Assembly: GCA_017545245.1 (NCBI GenBank)
Contig: JAFWPB010000007.1
Location: forward strand, 1-64,000
DNA: 64,000 nt
Origin: Clostridiales bacterium
GTDB taxonomy: Bacteria > Bacillota > Clostridia > Saccharofermentanales > Saccharofermentanaceae
Direction of reading: 5' to 3'
Below the pieces are notes generated by a model. It worked only from the letters and a program-made list of their open reading frames with translations. It did no database searches and had not been told where the DNA came from. Every line of letters starts with the position of its first letter. Position 1 is the first letter of the stretch. The translations under genes were made by a program, and so were the position numbers. Positions 49,896 through 57,698 of this stretch are shown here, in pieces.

Positions 49896-50645
49896 TCAGG
49901 AGAACGCAAGTCCGAATGTGTTTTCGAGATAAGCCATCTGTGCAGAAGTCAATGTGTAAGAATCATACTTCCAAAGATCTTTGAAGACGTTCTGGTCCAA
50001 ATTCCACTTGTTGCCGCCGGTGAGGTTCATTGTGTAGCTTCCGCCATTGTCAACGATCGTCATATCAACGGTGTTCCACTTGTTACCATTGTTCAGTGTG
50101 ACAGTGTATGTCTTGCCGTCACCCGATACTTGGAATTTAGCAACTCCGTGTGCTTCTGGATCTACGCCATTCTTAGCCTTGATCTTCTCTGATCCCGCTC
50201 CGCCGCCGGCAGGTGTCCCAGCACCGGCTCCGCCGTTTGCTGGAGCTGCAGTTGTTGGGGCTGCAGTAGTAGTCGTCTGTTCCTGTGTGGTCGTTGTTTG
50301 AGGTGGGGGAATAGTTGCATCAGGAGCCTCGACATCGATTGTCGTCGCATTCTGTCCACCTCCGGCATCAGGAGCTGCGGTACCAGGTCTTGTTTCATCG
50401 ATCGTAGCACTTGTCGCGGATGCGGCCGGCTGTCTCGTGTAACCTACTAAATAACTCTTAACATCATCTTCTGCCCGTGCATTGTTAAGTTCGTGTTCTT
50501 GTACTTTATCTGCTGCGCGATTTGCAGTTGCGTTATACTCCACTACGTTTGTAAATAAAACTGAAGAGAAAAGAACGATCATTGCAATTACGCAAACCAT
50601 CTCAACTAATGTAAAACCCTTTTTGGTGTTATTCATCTTTTTCAT
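49896..50645 (-). CDS. Type IV prepilin-like protein
   Basis: 249 residues. The N-terminus KKGFTLVEMVCVIAMIVLFSSVLFTNVV has the prepilin peptidase site (G-F), the Glu at +5 and the hydrophobic stalk of a type IV pilin or pseudopilin. The middle is a Thr/Pro/Ala/Gly linker (about 80-155). The C-terminal part has two similar segments, NNGNKWNTVDMTIVDNGGSY and TGGNKWNLDQNVF. No pilus assembly genes lie in the window, so it is an orphan that presumably uses a machine encoded elsewhere. The start has AAGGAGGGGG upstream. Confidence 0.85.
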   Translation of the reverse strand: MKKMNNTKKGFTLVEMVCVIAMIVLFSSVLFTNVVEYNATANRAADKVQEHELNNARAEDDVKSYLVGYTRQPAASATSATIDETRPGTAAPDAGGGQNATTIDVEAPDATIPPPQTTTTQEQTTTTAAPTTAAPANGGAGAGTPAGGGAGSEKIKAKNGVDPEAHGVAKFQVSGDGKTYTVTLNNGNKWNTVDMTIVDNGGSYTMNLTGGNKWNLDQNVFKDLWKYDSYTLTSAQMAYLENTFGLAFS

Positions 50646-50994
50646 ATTGTCCCCCTCCTTACGTTGTTGGTATATCCCCTCAAGATCGTAACGACCTTTG
50701 TTGTTTTTCTATGACCTAATTCTAGCAATGCCTCTGTTCAAAATCTACCCTATTTTTGTCACATTTTTGCCATATTTTGTATCTAATTTGTGACGGAATT
50801 TTGTCCGAGAGGATTTCTTTGTGCTTTTTACACAATTCTTTGATATATTTCGCGCATTTCGCGCTCCGTATTTCGTTCAAAATATGGCAGATTGTGAACT
50901 CGTTTTCACAATTCAAGGCGTTTTTTAAACAGAATATAAATCGGGCATGTCCAATTTGAACACGCCCGATTAAAAAACTGTATCAAAAAGCCCT
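50646..50994. other. AT-rich intergenic region upstream of the prepilin gene
   Basis: 349 bases. It holds the CCA-enzyme terminator at 50939-50971 and a TGCTAGAAT extended -10 on the minus strand near 50725 for the prepilin gene. A 64-codon frame at 50722-50916 has no ribosome site and was not accepted. Otherwise I see nothing. Confidence 0.6.
50939..50971 (-). terminator. Terminator of the CCA-enzyme gene
   Basis: AATCGGGC (50939-50946) pairs with GCCCGATT (50964-50971) with an inner GTCCAA/TTGAAC pairing, 24 bases past the cca stop on the minus strand. Confidence 0.65.
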
Positions 50995-52362
50995 TCAATT
51001 TTCCTCGAAATTCTCCCAAATCGCCTGCGCCCGTAGGAGAAGCAGTTCTTTTTCATTTGGAATGGTCTCCTCCATGATCTCGTCCAGCAATTGTTTTTTT
51101 ATCTCACCCAGATGCGGTCCGGGAGGTATCCCAAGCTCCATCAGATCCTTGCCGTCGACCTCCATATCTGAATAAGAAAAGCACATGGCTTCCTCGATGA
51201 CTTCATTCATAAGTGCTTCAAATCCGTCGATTTCCGCCAGGCGGTACTGGCTCAGGGAGGAGTGTGCCTTTATATCCGCCCGCTTAACAGAAATCAGAAG
51301 CCGCAGCATCTCCTCACCGAAACGCGACAGTCTTTTTCGAACGATACGCCGCTCCGGCTCCAGTGTCATGTCATGGATCTTGACTAGTTCGACCACCGTC
51401 TCTCTCGTTTTTGTATCGACTTTCAGGCGTCTCAGGATCTCGTCAGCAAGATCCGCACTCACTCTCTGGTGACCATAGAAATGGCCGATTCCGTCATCAC
51501 CCAGCTGAAAACATAATGGTTTGGCAATATCGTGAAGAAGCATCGTCGTCCTAAGGATCACATCACCCGGGACATGCTCCATGGCCACGAGAGTATGCTC
51601 CCACACATCATATATATGATGCGGATTCTTCTGTTCAAATCCCTTCATTGGCGTGATTTCTGGAATGATCTCCGCAAAAACATCGAAATAAGCACGTAGT
51701 ATCTCTACCGCATGATCCGCACAAAGAAGCTTCCGAAGTTCCTGCCAGATACGCTCGGAAGAGAGCTTCTGCAAAGATCCCCGCAAAGCAAAGATTTCTT
51801 TTTCTGTTTCCGGATCAATCGAAAAGCCCAGCTGGGCGGCAAAGCGAAGCGCGCGAAGAATGCGGAGCGCGTCTTCCTCAAAACGGATTTTCGGCTCGCC
51901 CACCGTCCGGATCAAACCCTTCTCCAGGTCCGACACACCCTCGCACAGATCGATCAGCTGCGAATCTTTTGACATTGCCATCGCATTGATCGTGAAATCC
52001 CTGCGCTTCACGTCTTCTTCCAGATTCCTTGTAAAAAGCACTTGTTCGGGGTGTCTTGCGTCGTTATATTCTCCATCGATGCGGAATGTCGTCACTTCAT
52101 AGGGCGTACCTTCCCACACGACCGTAACTGTCCCATGCGCAATTCCCGTCGGGTGACAGTTCTTTTCGCCAAAAACGCTAATAGTTTCAGAAGGTGTCGC
52201 ACTTGTTGTAATATCAAAATCGTCAGGATCTTTTCCCAGAAGGATATCACGGACTGCACCGCCCACGATATACGCCTCATAGCCGCTTCCTTCCAGTTTC
52301 TCCAGAAGTCCTCTCAGCGGTTTGGGAACACTGTATTTATCTTTCCAATCAAAAACTGGCAT
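50995..52362 (-). CDS. cca: CCA tRNA nucleotidyltransferase / poly(A) polymerase family, with HD domain
   Basis: 455 residues. The class II nucleotidyltransferase core has GGAVRDILLGKDPDDFDITTSA (catalytic DxD), RRDFTINAMA (residues of nucleotide recognition) and EDALRILRALRFAAQLGF. The middle contains an HD domain (LRTTMLLHDIAKP and FYGHQ) for metal-dependent phosphohydrolase action. The length and HD domain point to a CCA-adding enzyme of the Clostridial type; the tRNAs in this window already encode CCA, so its task would be repair. The ATG at 52362 or the TTG at 52371 can be the start; ribosome sites are weak at both. It follows the iron-ADH-fold gene. Confidence 0.92.
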   Translation of the reverse strand: MPVFDWKDKYSVPKPLRGLLEKLEGSGYEAYIVGGAVRDILLGKDPDDFDITTSATPSETISVFGEKNCHPTGIAHGTVTVVWEGTPYEVTTFRIDGEYNDARHPEQVLFTRNLEEDVKRRDFTINAMAMSKDSQLIDLCEGVSDLEKGLIRTVGEPKIRFEEDALRILRALRFAAQLGFSIDPETEKEIFALRGSLQKLSSERIWQELRKLLCADHAVEILRAYFDVFAEIIPEITPMKGFEQKNPHHIYDVWEHTLVAMEHVPGDVILRTTMLLHDIAKPLCFQLGDDGIGHFYGHQRVSADLADEILRRLKVDTKTRETVVELVKIHDMTLEPERRIVRKRLSRFGEEMLRLLISVKRADIKAHSSLSQYRLAEIDGFEALMNEVIEEAMCFSYSDMEVDGKDLMELGIPPGPHLGEIKKQLLDEIMEETIPNEKELLLLRAQAIWENFEEN

Positions 52363-52397
52363 CCACGTCAAACCGGATCAATTGATCTTTCCTTCTC

Positions 52398-53573
52398 TTA
52401 TTTAATCGCACGGAGAATACCGATCAAGGTCTTATAACTCACTTTCATCGGACATCCCCACGTCTTCAGATCCAGAAGCACCATCTCGATGATTTCGTTA
52501 TAATCGTCCGCTTTCAGGCTCGTGACCGTCTCCGACACATTTACTCTTCGCATCAGGCTGCGGACGCCCTCGATAAAAGCAAGCGCCGCATCTTCCTTCG
52601 TTGCTTTTGCTGAGCAAAGATGTGCACACAAAGCCAGTTCAGACAGCGGTTCGGCAATATAATCCAGTTCGGCTTCAAGTACTACAGGAAGCAGCGCGGC
52701 ACAGACCTTTCCCAATGGGAGGTCATATTTGTACGCGATCCGCAAAGCCAGGCTGTGGGCCAGTCCGAACCCGATTCTTCTTGTTGCGACGCCGGAATAA
52801 TACGGCGCCATCATCACCTGAAGATACATGACATCGTTCTTCACACCGTGCTTGTAGCACTTCTCCAGATAGGAGAAAAAGATCGGAACGGCCACCAGCA
52901 CGTTCGCACGGTCCGCCGGAAATTCCATGGAAAAAGAACTTACATACGCTTCAACTGCGTGGGTAAAAGCGACCATCTCCGCTGAAACCAGATTATCTGT
53001 CGGCAGACGCAGGATCAGATTCGGGTCAAGCACGACCGTCTTCGGCACCATATGTTCACTATAGAAAAGAGAGATCTGCTGGTCATCACGGATCATGGAG
53101 CACGCTGAAGCCTCGGCACCAGAGCCGGTGGTTGCGACCACATAGAGTTCTACGCCCGGATTCGGGATCTTGCCGATTCCACGAAGCTGATACAAAGATT
53201 TATTCGCGTTAGTCACCCAGACCGATACGAGCTTGGCCACATCAATGACCGTACCGCCTCCAAGCGCCACGATCGCATCGCAGTTATACGTCTGGCACTG
53301 CGCTGCACAACGCTCGACGGTTCTCGAGTCCGGGAATTTATCTACTTCCGAATAGATGAAAGAACGTATGCCGGCCTGATTCAGGGAATCGATAAAAGAA
53401 TCGTAGAGCTTGAGTTTTTTCGTCTGCTTTCCGGAAATAAAGTATAACCTCTTCACATCCCGGGAAACCAGAAGATCGACCAGATTGGAAAACGCGCCAA
53501 TATCCACCAGTACTTCCTGGCGGGCATCCTGCATCTTATGAGCATAACGGACGAGGTCCTTGTTCAAACCCAT
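52398..53573 (-). CDS. Iron-containing alcohol dehydrogenase fold protein lacking metal ligands
   Basis: 391 residues. The dinucleotide site GGGTVIDVAKL (about 105-115) and TTGSGAEAS are those of the family. Of the four metal ligands, Val201 replaces the Asp in the usual MDALTH motif and Leu287 replaces the final His of PHG; only His205 and His273 remain, and Leu277 replaces the third usual His. Catalysis by the family mechanism is therefore unlikely, though NAD(P) binding looks kept. It may be a regulatory or divergent enzyme. It starts after AAGGAGAAGG and precedes cca by 35 bases. The neighbouring divergent GH31 gene also lacks catalytic residues. Confidence 0.88.
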   Translation of the reverse strand: MGLNKDLVRYAHKMQDARQEVLVDIGAFSNLVDLLVSRDVKRLYFISGKQTKKLKLYDSFIDSLNQAGIRSFIYSEVDKFPDSRTVERCAAQCQTYNCDAIVALGGGTVIDVAKLVSVWVTNANKSLYQLRGIGKIPNPGVELYVVATTGSGAEASACSMIRDDQQISLFYSEHMVPKTVVLDPNLILRLPTDNLVSAEMVAFTHAVEAYVSSFSMEFPADRANVLVAVPIFFSYLEKCYKHGVKNDVMYLQVMMAPYYSGVATRRIGFGLAHSLALRIAYKYDLPLGKVCAALLPVVLEAELDYIAEPLSELALCAHLCSAKATKEDAALAFIEGVRSLMRRVNVSETVTSLKADDYNEIIEMVLLDLKTWGCPMKVSYKTLIGILRAIK

Positions 53574-53737
53574 GAAATCCTTCTCCTTGCGTTTTCCGGG
53601 AAATCCGGACCGACTAACTCATGCTGCCAACACAAATATATGTTTAAGTATATCATGAACAAGTGGTTTTCGAGCGTCATTTTTCATATAATTGAAATAC
53701 AGTAGTAGGAATTCTGTGCGACATGGGAGCATCGCTC

Positions 53738-53746
53738 TGTTATAAT
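53738..53746 (+). promoter_or_regulatory. Extended -10 promoter of the GH31 gene
   Basis: TGTTATAAT at 53738-53746 with no clear -35, about 44 bases before the start codon, in the 216-base gap between divergent genes. Confidence 0.65.
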
Positions 53747-53789
53747 CAATATTGGGATTTGATATTTTAGGAAATGCGAGGTACCGGCT

Positions 53790-56168
53790 ATGAAATTTAC
53801 AGACGGCCTATGGGTGGCTAACGAAGGATACAAGATCGAAACACCTAAAGAGATTGCTGACATCGGTCAATCCGAATCCGGCATCACACTTTTCGCTCCT
53901 TATCAGGAGCAGGACCACAGGACCTCTTCGATTGGATGCGGCTTGCTGTCGATCAAGATCAGCGCACCTGCTGCCAACATGCTTTCCGTAAAGATCACAA
54001 ACCACAAGGGCCGCCGTGTAAGCAAGGCGTTCTTTGAGTTGAACCGTGAATCTGTCACGCCGGTCAGCAGCGAAACAGAAGACAGTTACGTATATGCCTC
54101 CAGTCTTCTGGAAGCACGTATCAAGAAAGACGGCAACTGGGGTATTTCTTTCTATTTCTCAGGAAATTATCTTACCTCTTCTTCGCTGGGCGGTATGGCC
54201 CACATCGTTGCTCCGGACGGTCGTTCCTATATCCGTGAGCAGCTCGATCTTAGCGAAGGTGAATGCATCTACGGTCTCGGCGAACAGCCGGGAAGCATCG
54301 TCCGTAACGGCGGTTCCTATGCTGTCTGGAATGAAGATGCCGGCATTGATTTCGGAAAATCTGCAGCCTGCGTTCCTTTCTTCCTTTCCTCAAACAACTA
54401 CGGCGTACTGGTCAACAGTACCAGTTGTGTAGAATATGAAATCGCTAACGATTGTACGATCGGCGCCGGTGAAAACGGCATGATCTACCGTAACCAGTTC
54501 TCCGTTGAAGGCGAGACGATGGAATACATCATCATCGGCGGCGCTTCTCCGAAGCACGTTCTGAACCTGTACACGGAACTGGTCGGCAACCCGGCTCTTC
54601 CGCCGGCCTGGTTCTTCGGACCTTGGGTCTCCACCTCGATCGCCGCCGATTTTGACGAAGAAACGATCCTTGAAACGGCAGAAAAGTACCGTACTCAGGG
54701 CATCCCACTTTCCGTGATCCACTTCAGTCCTTTCTGGATGAAGGGCTTCGAGTGGACGAGTTTCCTTTGGGACGAAGAACGGTTCCCGAATCCTTCCCAT
54801 ATGATCAGAAAACTCCACGAAAAGGGCATCCGCGTATGTCTCTGGATCAGCCCGTACATCGCCCAAAAATCGCCGTTTTTCCGTGAAGCGATGGAAGGCA
54901 ACCTCTTCATCAACACCGGCGACGGAAATGTATGGCAGAGCGACTACCGTCAGGCCGGAGCCGGCATGATCGATCTCAGTCTACCTGTCGTAAGAGCCTG
55001 GTATCAGAAGTTCCTCGACGACCTGCTCCGTATGGGTGTTGATACATTTGAACTCGATTATGGTGCTGACGCACCTATTGCGTCTCCATATTTCGGACCT
55101 GACGCCGAGAGATTCAACATCACTTACAAGAACAAACTCGATCCGGAAAGCATGCACAACTATTATGCGTATCTTTTTGCGGAAACTGTATTTGAAGTAC
55201 TCGAAAAGCGCCTGGGACAGAACAACGCCGGTATTCTCGCTCACGCAGGAACCGTCGGCACCCAGAAGTTCCCGTTCGTATCCCTCGGCAATACCCTTGC
55301 CTCTTACGAAGGCATGCAGTCGACGATCCAGAGCGGCCTGAACCTCTCACTCAGCGGCTTCCCATTCTGGAGCCAGAACATCGGCGGTCTCGACGATGAA
55401 TGCACACCGGAACTCTACATGCACTGGCACCAGTCAGCCATGTTCTCTCCGCATTCCAATGCACTCGGCATCAACGTTCCGAAGGATCCATGGAACTTCG
55501 GCGCGGACGCCGTCGCGGAAAACATGCTCTTTACCAAGTTGAAACTCGGCCTGATGCCGTACATCTTCTCTTCTGCCGTGGAGAGCAGCACTATGGGCAC
55601 ACCTCTGGCACGCCCGATGTTCCTGGAATTCCCTGGCGATCCGAATACTCTCGCGCTTGACCAGCAGTACATGTTCGGCGGAAGTCTTCTCGTCGCACCA
55701 ATCACCCAGGCTGACGGCATCGTCCGTTACTATGTACCGTCCGGCGTATGGACCAACCTGCTCACCCGCGAGCGCGTCGAGGGACCAATCTGGAAAAACG
55801 AGCAGCACAGCTATACCACCATGCCAATCCTGGCAAGACCGGGAACGATCCTTGTGGCGGGCCCGATTGACGATACACCGATTTATAATTTCCTGGAAAA
55901 TGTCACGATCACGCTCTTCGAGATTCCGGAAGGCAAGGAGATCACTACCGATGTATATTCTGCCGATCTGAAGAACATGGGTCTGGTCCGCGTCGTGAAG
56001 AACGGGCAGAAGATCGATGTCCAGACACAGGGGCTCGTCGGTCAGACGAGACTGCTCCTGGCCAACATCTTCGAAGTATCCGGCTCTTCCATGGGCTTCC
56101 CGGAAATGAACGAGTGGGGCACGATGGTCGTATTCGAAGGCGACCACGTCGAGGTCACACTTGCGTAG
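53790..56168 (+). CDS. Glycoside hydrolase family 31 protein (YicI-like) with altered active site
   Basis: 792 residues, cytoplasmic (no signal peptide), with the N-terminal beta-sandwich, the catalytic (beta/alpha)8 barrel (about 270-640) and a C-terminal beta domain of YicI-type alpha-xylosidases. The nucleophile aspartate is present (ELDYGAD, Asp423). The Arg of the usual RSASVGAQKFPVHWGGD segment is His485, and the acid/base Asp of GGD is Asn501 (SLGN). In IHFSPFWMK, Ser313 stands where YicI has the Asp of HFDCFW. These changes argue against ordinary alpha-glycoside hydrolysis. No transport genes are adjacent. The start follows GCGAGG by 8 bases. Confidence 0.9.
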   Translation: MKFTDGLWVANEGYKIETPKEIADIGQSESGITLFAPYQEQDHRTSSIGCGLLSIKISAPAANMLSVKITNHKGRRVSKAFFELNRESVTPVSSETEDSYVYASSLLEARIKKDGNWGISFYFSGNYLTSSSLGGMAHIVAPDGRSYIREQLDLSEGECIYGLGEQPGSIVRNGGSYAVWNEDAGIDFGKSAACVPFFLSSNNYGVLVNSTSCVEYEIANDCTIGAGENGMIYRNQFSVEGETMEYIIIGGASPKHVLNLYTELVGNPALPPAWFFGPWVSTSIAADFDEETILETAEKYRTQGIPLSVIHFSPFWMKGFEWTSFLWDEERFPNPSHMIRKLHEKGIRVCLWISPYIAQKSPFFREAMEGNLFINTGDGNVWQSDYRQAGAGMIDLSLPVVRAWYQKFLDDLLRMGVDTFELDYGADAPIASPYFGPDAERFNITYKNKLDPESMHNYYAYLFAETVFEVLEKRLGQNNAGILAHAGTVGTQKFPFVSLGNTLASYEGMQSTIQSGLNLSLSGFPFWSQNIGGLDDECTPELYMHWHQSAMFSPHSNALGINVPKDPWNFGADAVAENMLFTKLKLGLMPYIFSSAVESSTMGTPLARPMFLEFPGDPNTLALDQQYMFGGSLLVAPITQADGIVRYYVPSGVWTNLLTRERVEGPIWKNEQHSYTTMPILARPGTILVAGPIDDTPIYNFLENVTITLFEIPEGKEITTDVYSADLKNMGLVRVVKNGQKIDVQTQGLVGQTRLLLANIFEVSGSSMGFPEMNEWGTMVVFEGDHVEVTLA

Positions 56169-56207
56169 TATTCTTCTTTTCAAGAATCCAGCACTAACTA
56201 AACTTCA

Positions 56208-56253
56208 CAAAAAACCTGCTAACAAAAATCAATAGCTTGTTAGCAGGTTTTAA
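56208..56253. terminator. Bidirectional terminator after the GH31 gene
   Basis: AAAACCTGCTAAC (56211-56223) pairs perfectly with GTTAGCAGGTTTT (56239-56251), between convergent genes. Confidence 0.85.
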
Positions 56254-56273
56254 TTCACCGCTACCAGATGTAA

Positions 56274-57434
56274 TCAGTAATGACGGTTTCTCACTTTGGA
56301 TACGATCAGGATCAGGATCACGATCAGGCTGACGATAACCAAGATGCCGCCGATCATGGTACGTGTGGTAAACATCGACGCGAAGAAATCATCAATTCCA
56401 GCTTCTGGCGTAGGTGTCGGAGTCGGTGTCGGTGGAATCGGTGTTGGCGTCGGAGTCGGCGTTGGTGTCGGTCTCGCGCCGGAGCGGAACTCCACATTGG
56501 CGCACACTTCATTTTCAAAACGCACGGTGTGCATCGACGAAACTTCAAAGATTTCTCCGTCAAAAGGATCGGCGAGATACGCTTCTGTCAGGATGATGTA
56601 TTTTCCTGCAATCGCCGTTTTTTTCGATTCGATCTTCAGCGATGACTGCTTTATAAGCACGTCTCCCTCCGGAACAAACACAGCCGTCACTTCTGAGCTG
56701 TTGCACGTTACTGAAGCCTTGACCCCGTCATCCAGAGTAATGCCGTTTTTTGCATAGAGCACGGATTCGGACGCAGAGAGCGTCAGTTCAGAAGCACTTC
56801 CCGAAATCTTGAGGCTTCCGTCAAGCGACGCAATTGCTTTTCCCAAAGAATCAATAGAGATCTTCGTATCCTGGATCGTGATGTTGTCCTTCGTATTTCC
56901 GATCGCGCCGCCTGTCGACGTGATCTTGTCATGCACGGTCAGAGAAGCTTTTTCCAGCAGGATCGGTCCATCCGCCATAACAAGGTATTCCGTGTTTTCT
57001 GTTGCACCTGTTCCCTCTACGGAAACAGTCGTATCTGTGATCGTAAGACTTCCTTCCTGCGCAAAAAGAGCTGCGTGGCAGCCTGATGCAGAAAGTTCAA
57101 GTGAGCCGGCGCCTTCGACCTTGAGCGAACCCGTAACACGGATCGCCGGTGCTTCGATATTGGAAACGACTTTATTTGTGCCGGAAAGATCGATCGTGAC
57201 TTCGTCCTGCGTGCCAAGGTCGATGTACATACCTTCGTATCCTTCCAGGAAAAGCGTATGTTCATCGGAATCGAATCTCCAGTTCTCGCCTTTGCAATCG
57301 CGGCTCACGGCAAAGACTTTGCCGTCCACGATGATCGTTTTGTTTTCCATCGCCAGGACCGGTATATTTGTCATGCCCAGAATCATGGTCATGAGCAGTC
57401 CAGAAAGCAGACGGGATATGTGTTTTTTCATCAT
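56274..57434 (-). CDS. Surface protein with beta-repeat domain and C-terminal membrane anchor
   Basis: 386 residues. A signal peptide (LLSGLLMTMILGMTNIPVLA, cut near AMENK) is followed by about 290 residues of short repeated beta strands (IRVTGSLKVEGAGSLELSASG, GSLTITDTTVSVEG, ITIQDTKISIDS and others), the look of a right-handed beta-solenoid of the DUF4353 or carbohydrate-binding type. A PTPTPTP hinge (about 320-345) and a C-terminal helix (IGGILVIVSLIVILILIVS) with a basic tail anchor it. The protein would be displayed outside the cell. I cannot assign a ligand. The ATG is 6 bases after GAGGAA. Confidence 0.82.
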   Translation of the reverse strand: MMKKHISRLLSGLLMTMILGMTNIPVLAMENKTIIVDGKVFAVSRDCKGENWRFDSDEHTLFLEGYEGMYIDLGTQDEVTIDLSGTNKVVSNIEAPAIRVTGSLKVEGAGSLELSASGCHAALFAQEGSLTITDTTVSVEGTGATENTEYLVMADGPILLEKASLTVHDKITSTGGAIGNTKDNITIQDTKISIDSLGKAIASLDGSLKISGSASELTLSASESVLYAKNGITLDDGVKASVTCNSSEVTAVFVPEGDVLIKQSSLKIESKKTAIAGKYIILTEAYLADPFDGEIFEVSSMHTVRFENEVCANVEFRSGARPTPTPTPTPTPIPPTPTPTPTPEAGIDDFFASMFTTRTMIGGILVIVSLIVILILIVSKVRNRHY

Positions 57435-57542
57435 TGTCTATTCCTCATAAAGCCAAGTTTTATCCTACTCACTATATCATATCACGGACGAAATTGCGCC
57501 TTGACATTTTAGGGTGCAACCACGATAATAGGGAAGTGATTC

Positions 57543-57618
57543 GGGGCATTAGCTCAGCTGGGAGAGCGCCAGGTTCGCAATCTGGAGGTCGTGAGTTCGA
57601 TCCTCATATGCTCCACCA
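57543..57618 (+). tRNA. tRNA-Ala (anticodon CGC), CCA encoded
   Basis: The acceptor GGGGCAT pairs with ATGCTCC, including the G3:U70 wobble that marks alanine tRNA; discriminator A and CCA follow. The anticodon stem CCAGG/TCTGG closes loop TTCGCAA, so the anticodon is CGC (GCG codons). Confidence 0.95.
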
Positions 57619-57619
57619 T

Positions 57620-57655
57620 AAAGAAAAAGGACGGTTGAAGCCGTCCTTTTTCTTT
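57620..57655. terminator. Bidirectional terminator after tRNA-Ala
   Basis: AAAGAAAAAGGACGG (57620-57634) pairs with CCGTCCTTTTTCTTT (57641-57655), between the tRNA and a convergent gene. Confidence 0.9.
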
Positions 57656-57698
57656 TCATCTGTGACTTTTCTATTCCGTACGCAAGATCTTCCCACTG

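Noticed and set aside
50722-50916. 64-codon minus-strand frame upstream of the prepilin gene
   Set aside because: It is AT-rich, has no ribosome site, and lies between the prepilin promoter and the previous terminator.
56400-56480. Tandem GTCGGAGTC-type repeat as a mobile element
   Set aside because: It simply encodes the PTPTP hinge of the surface protein.
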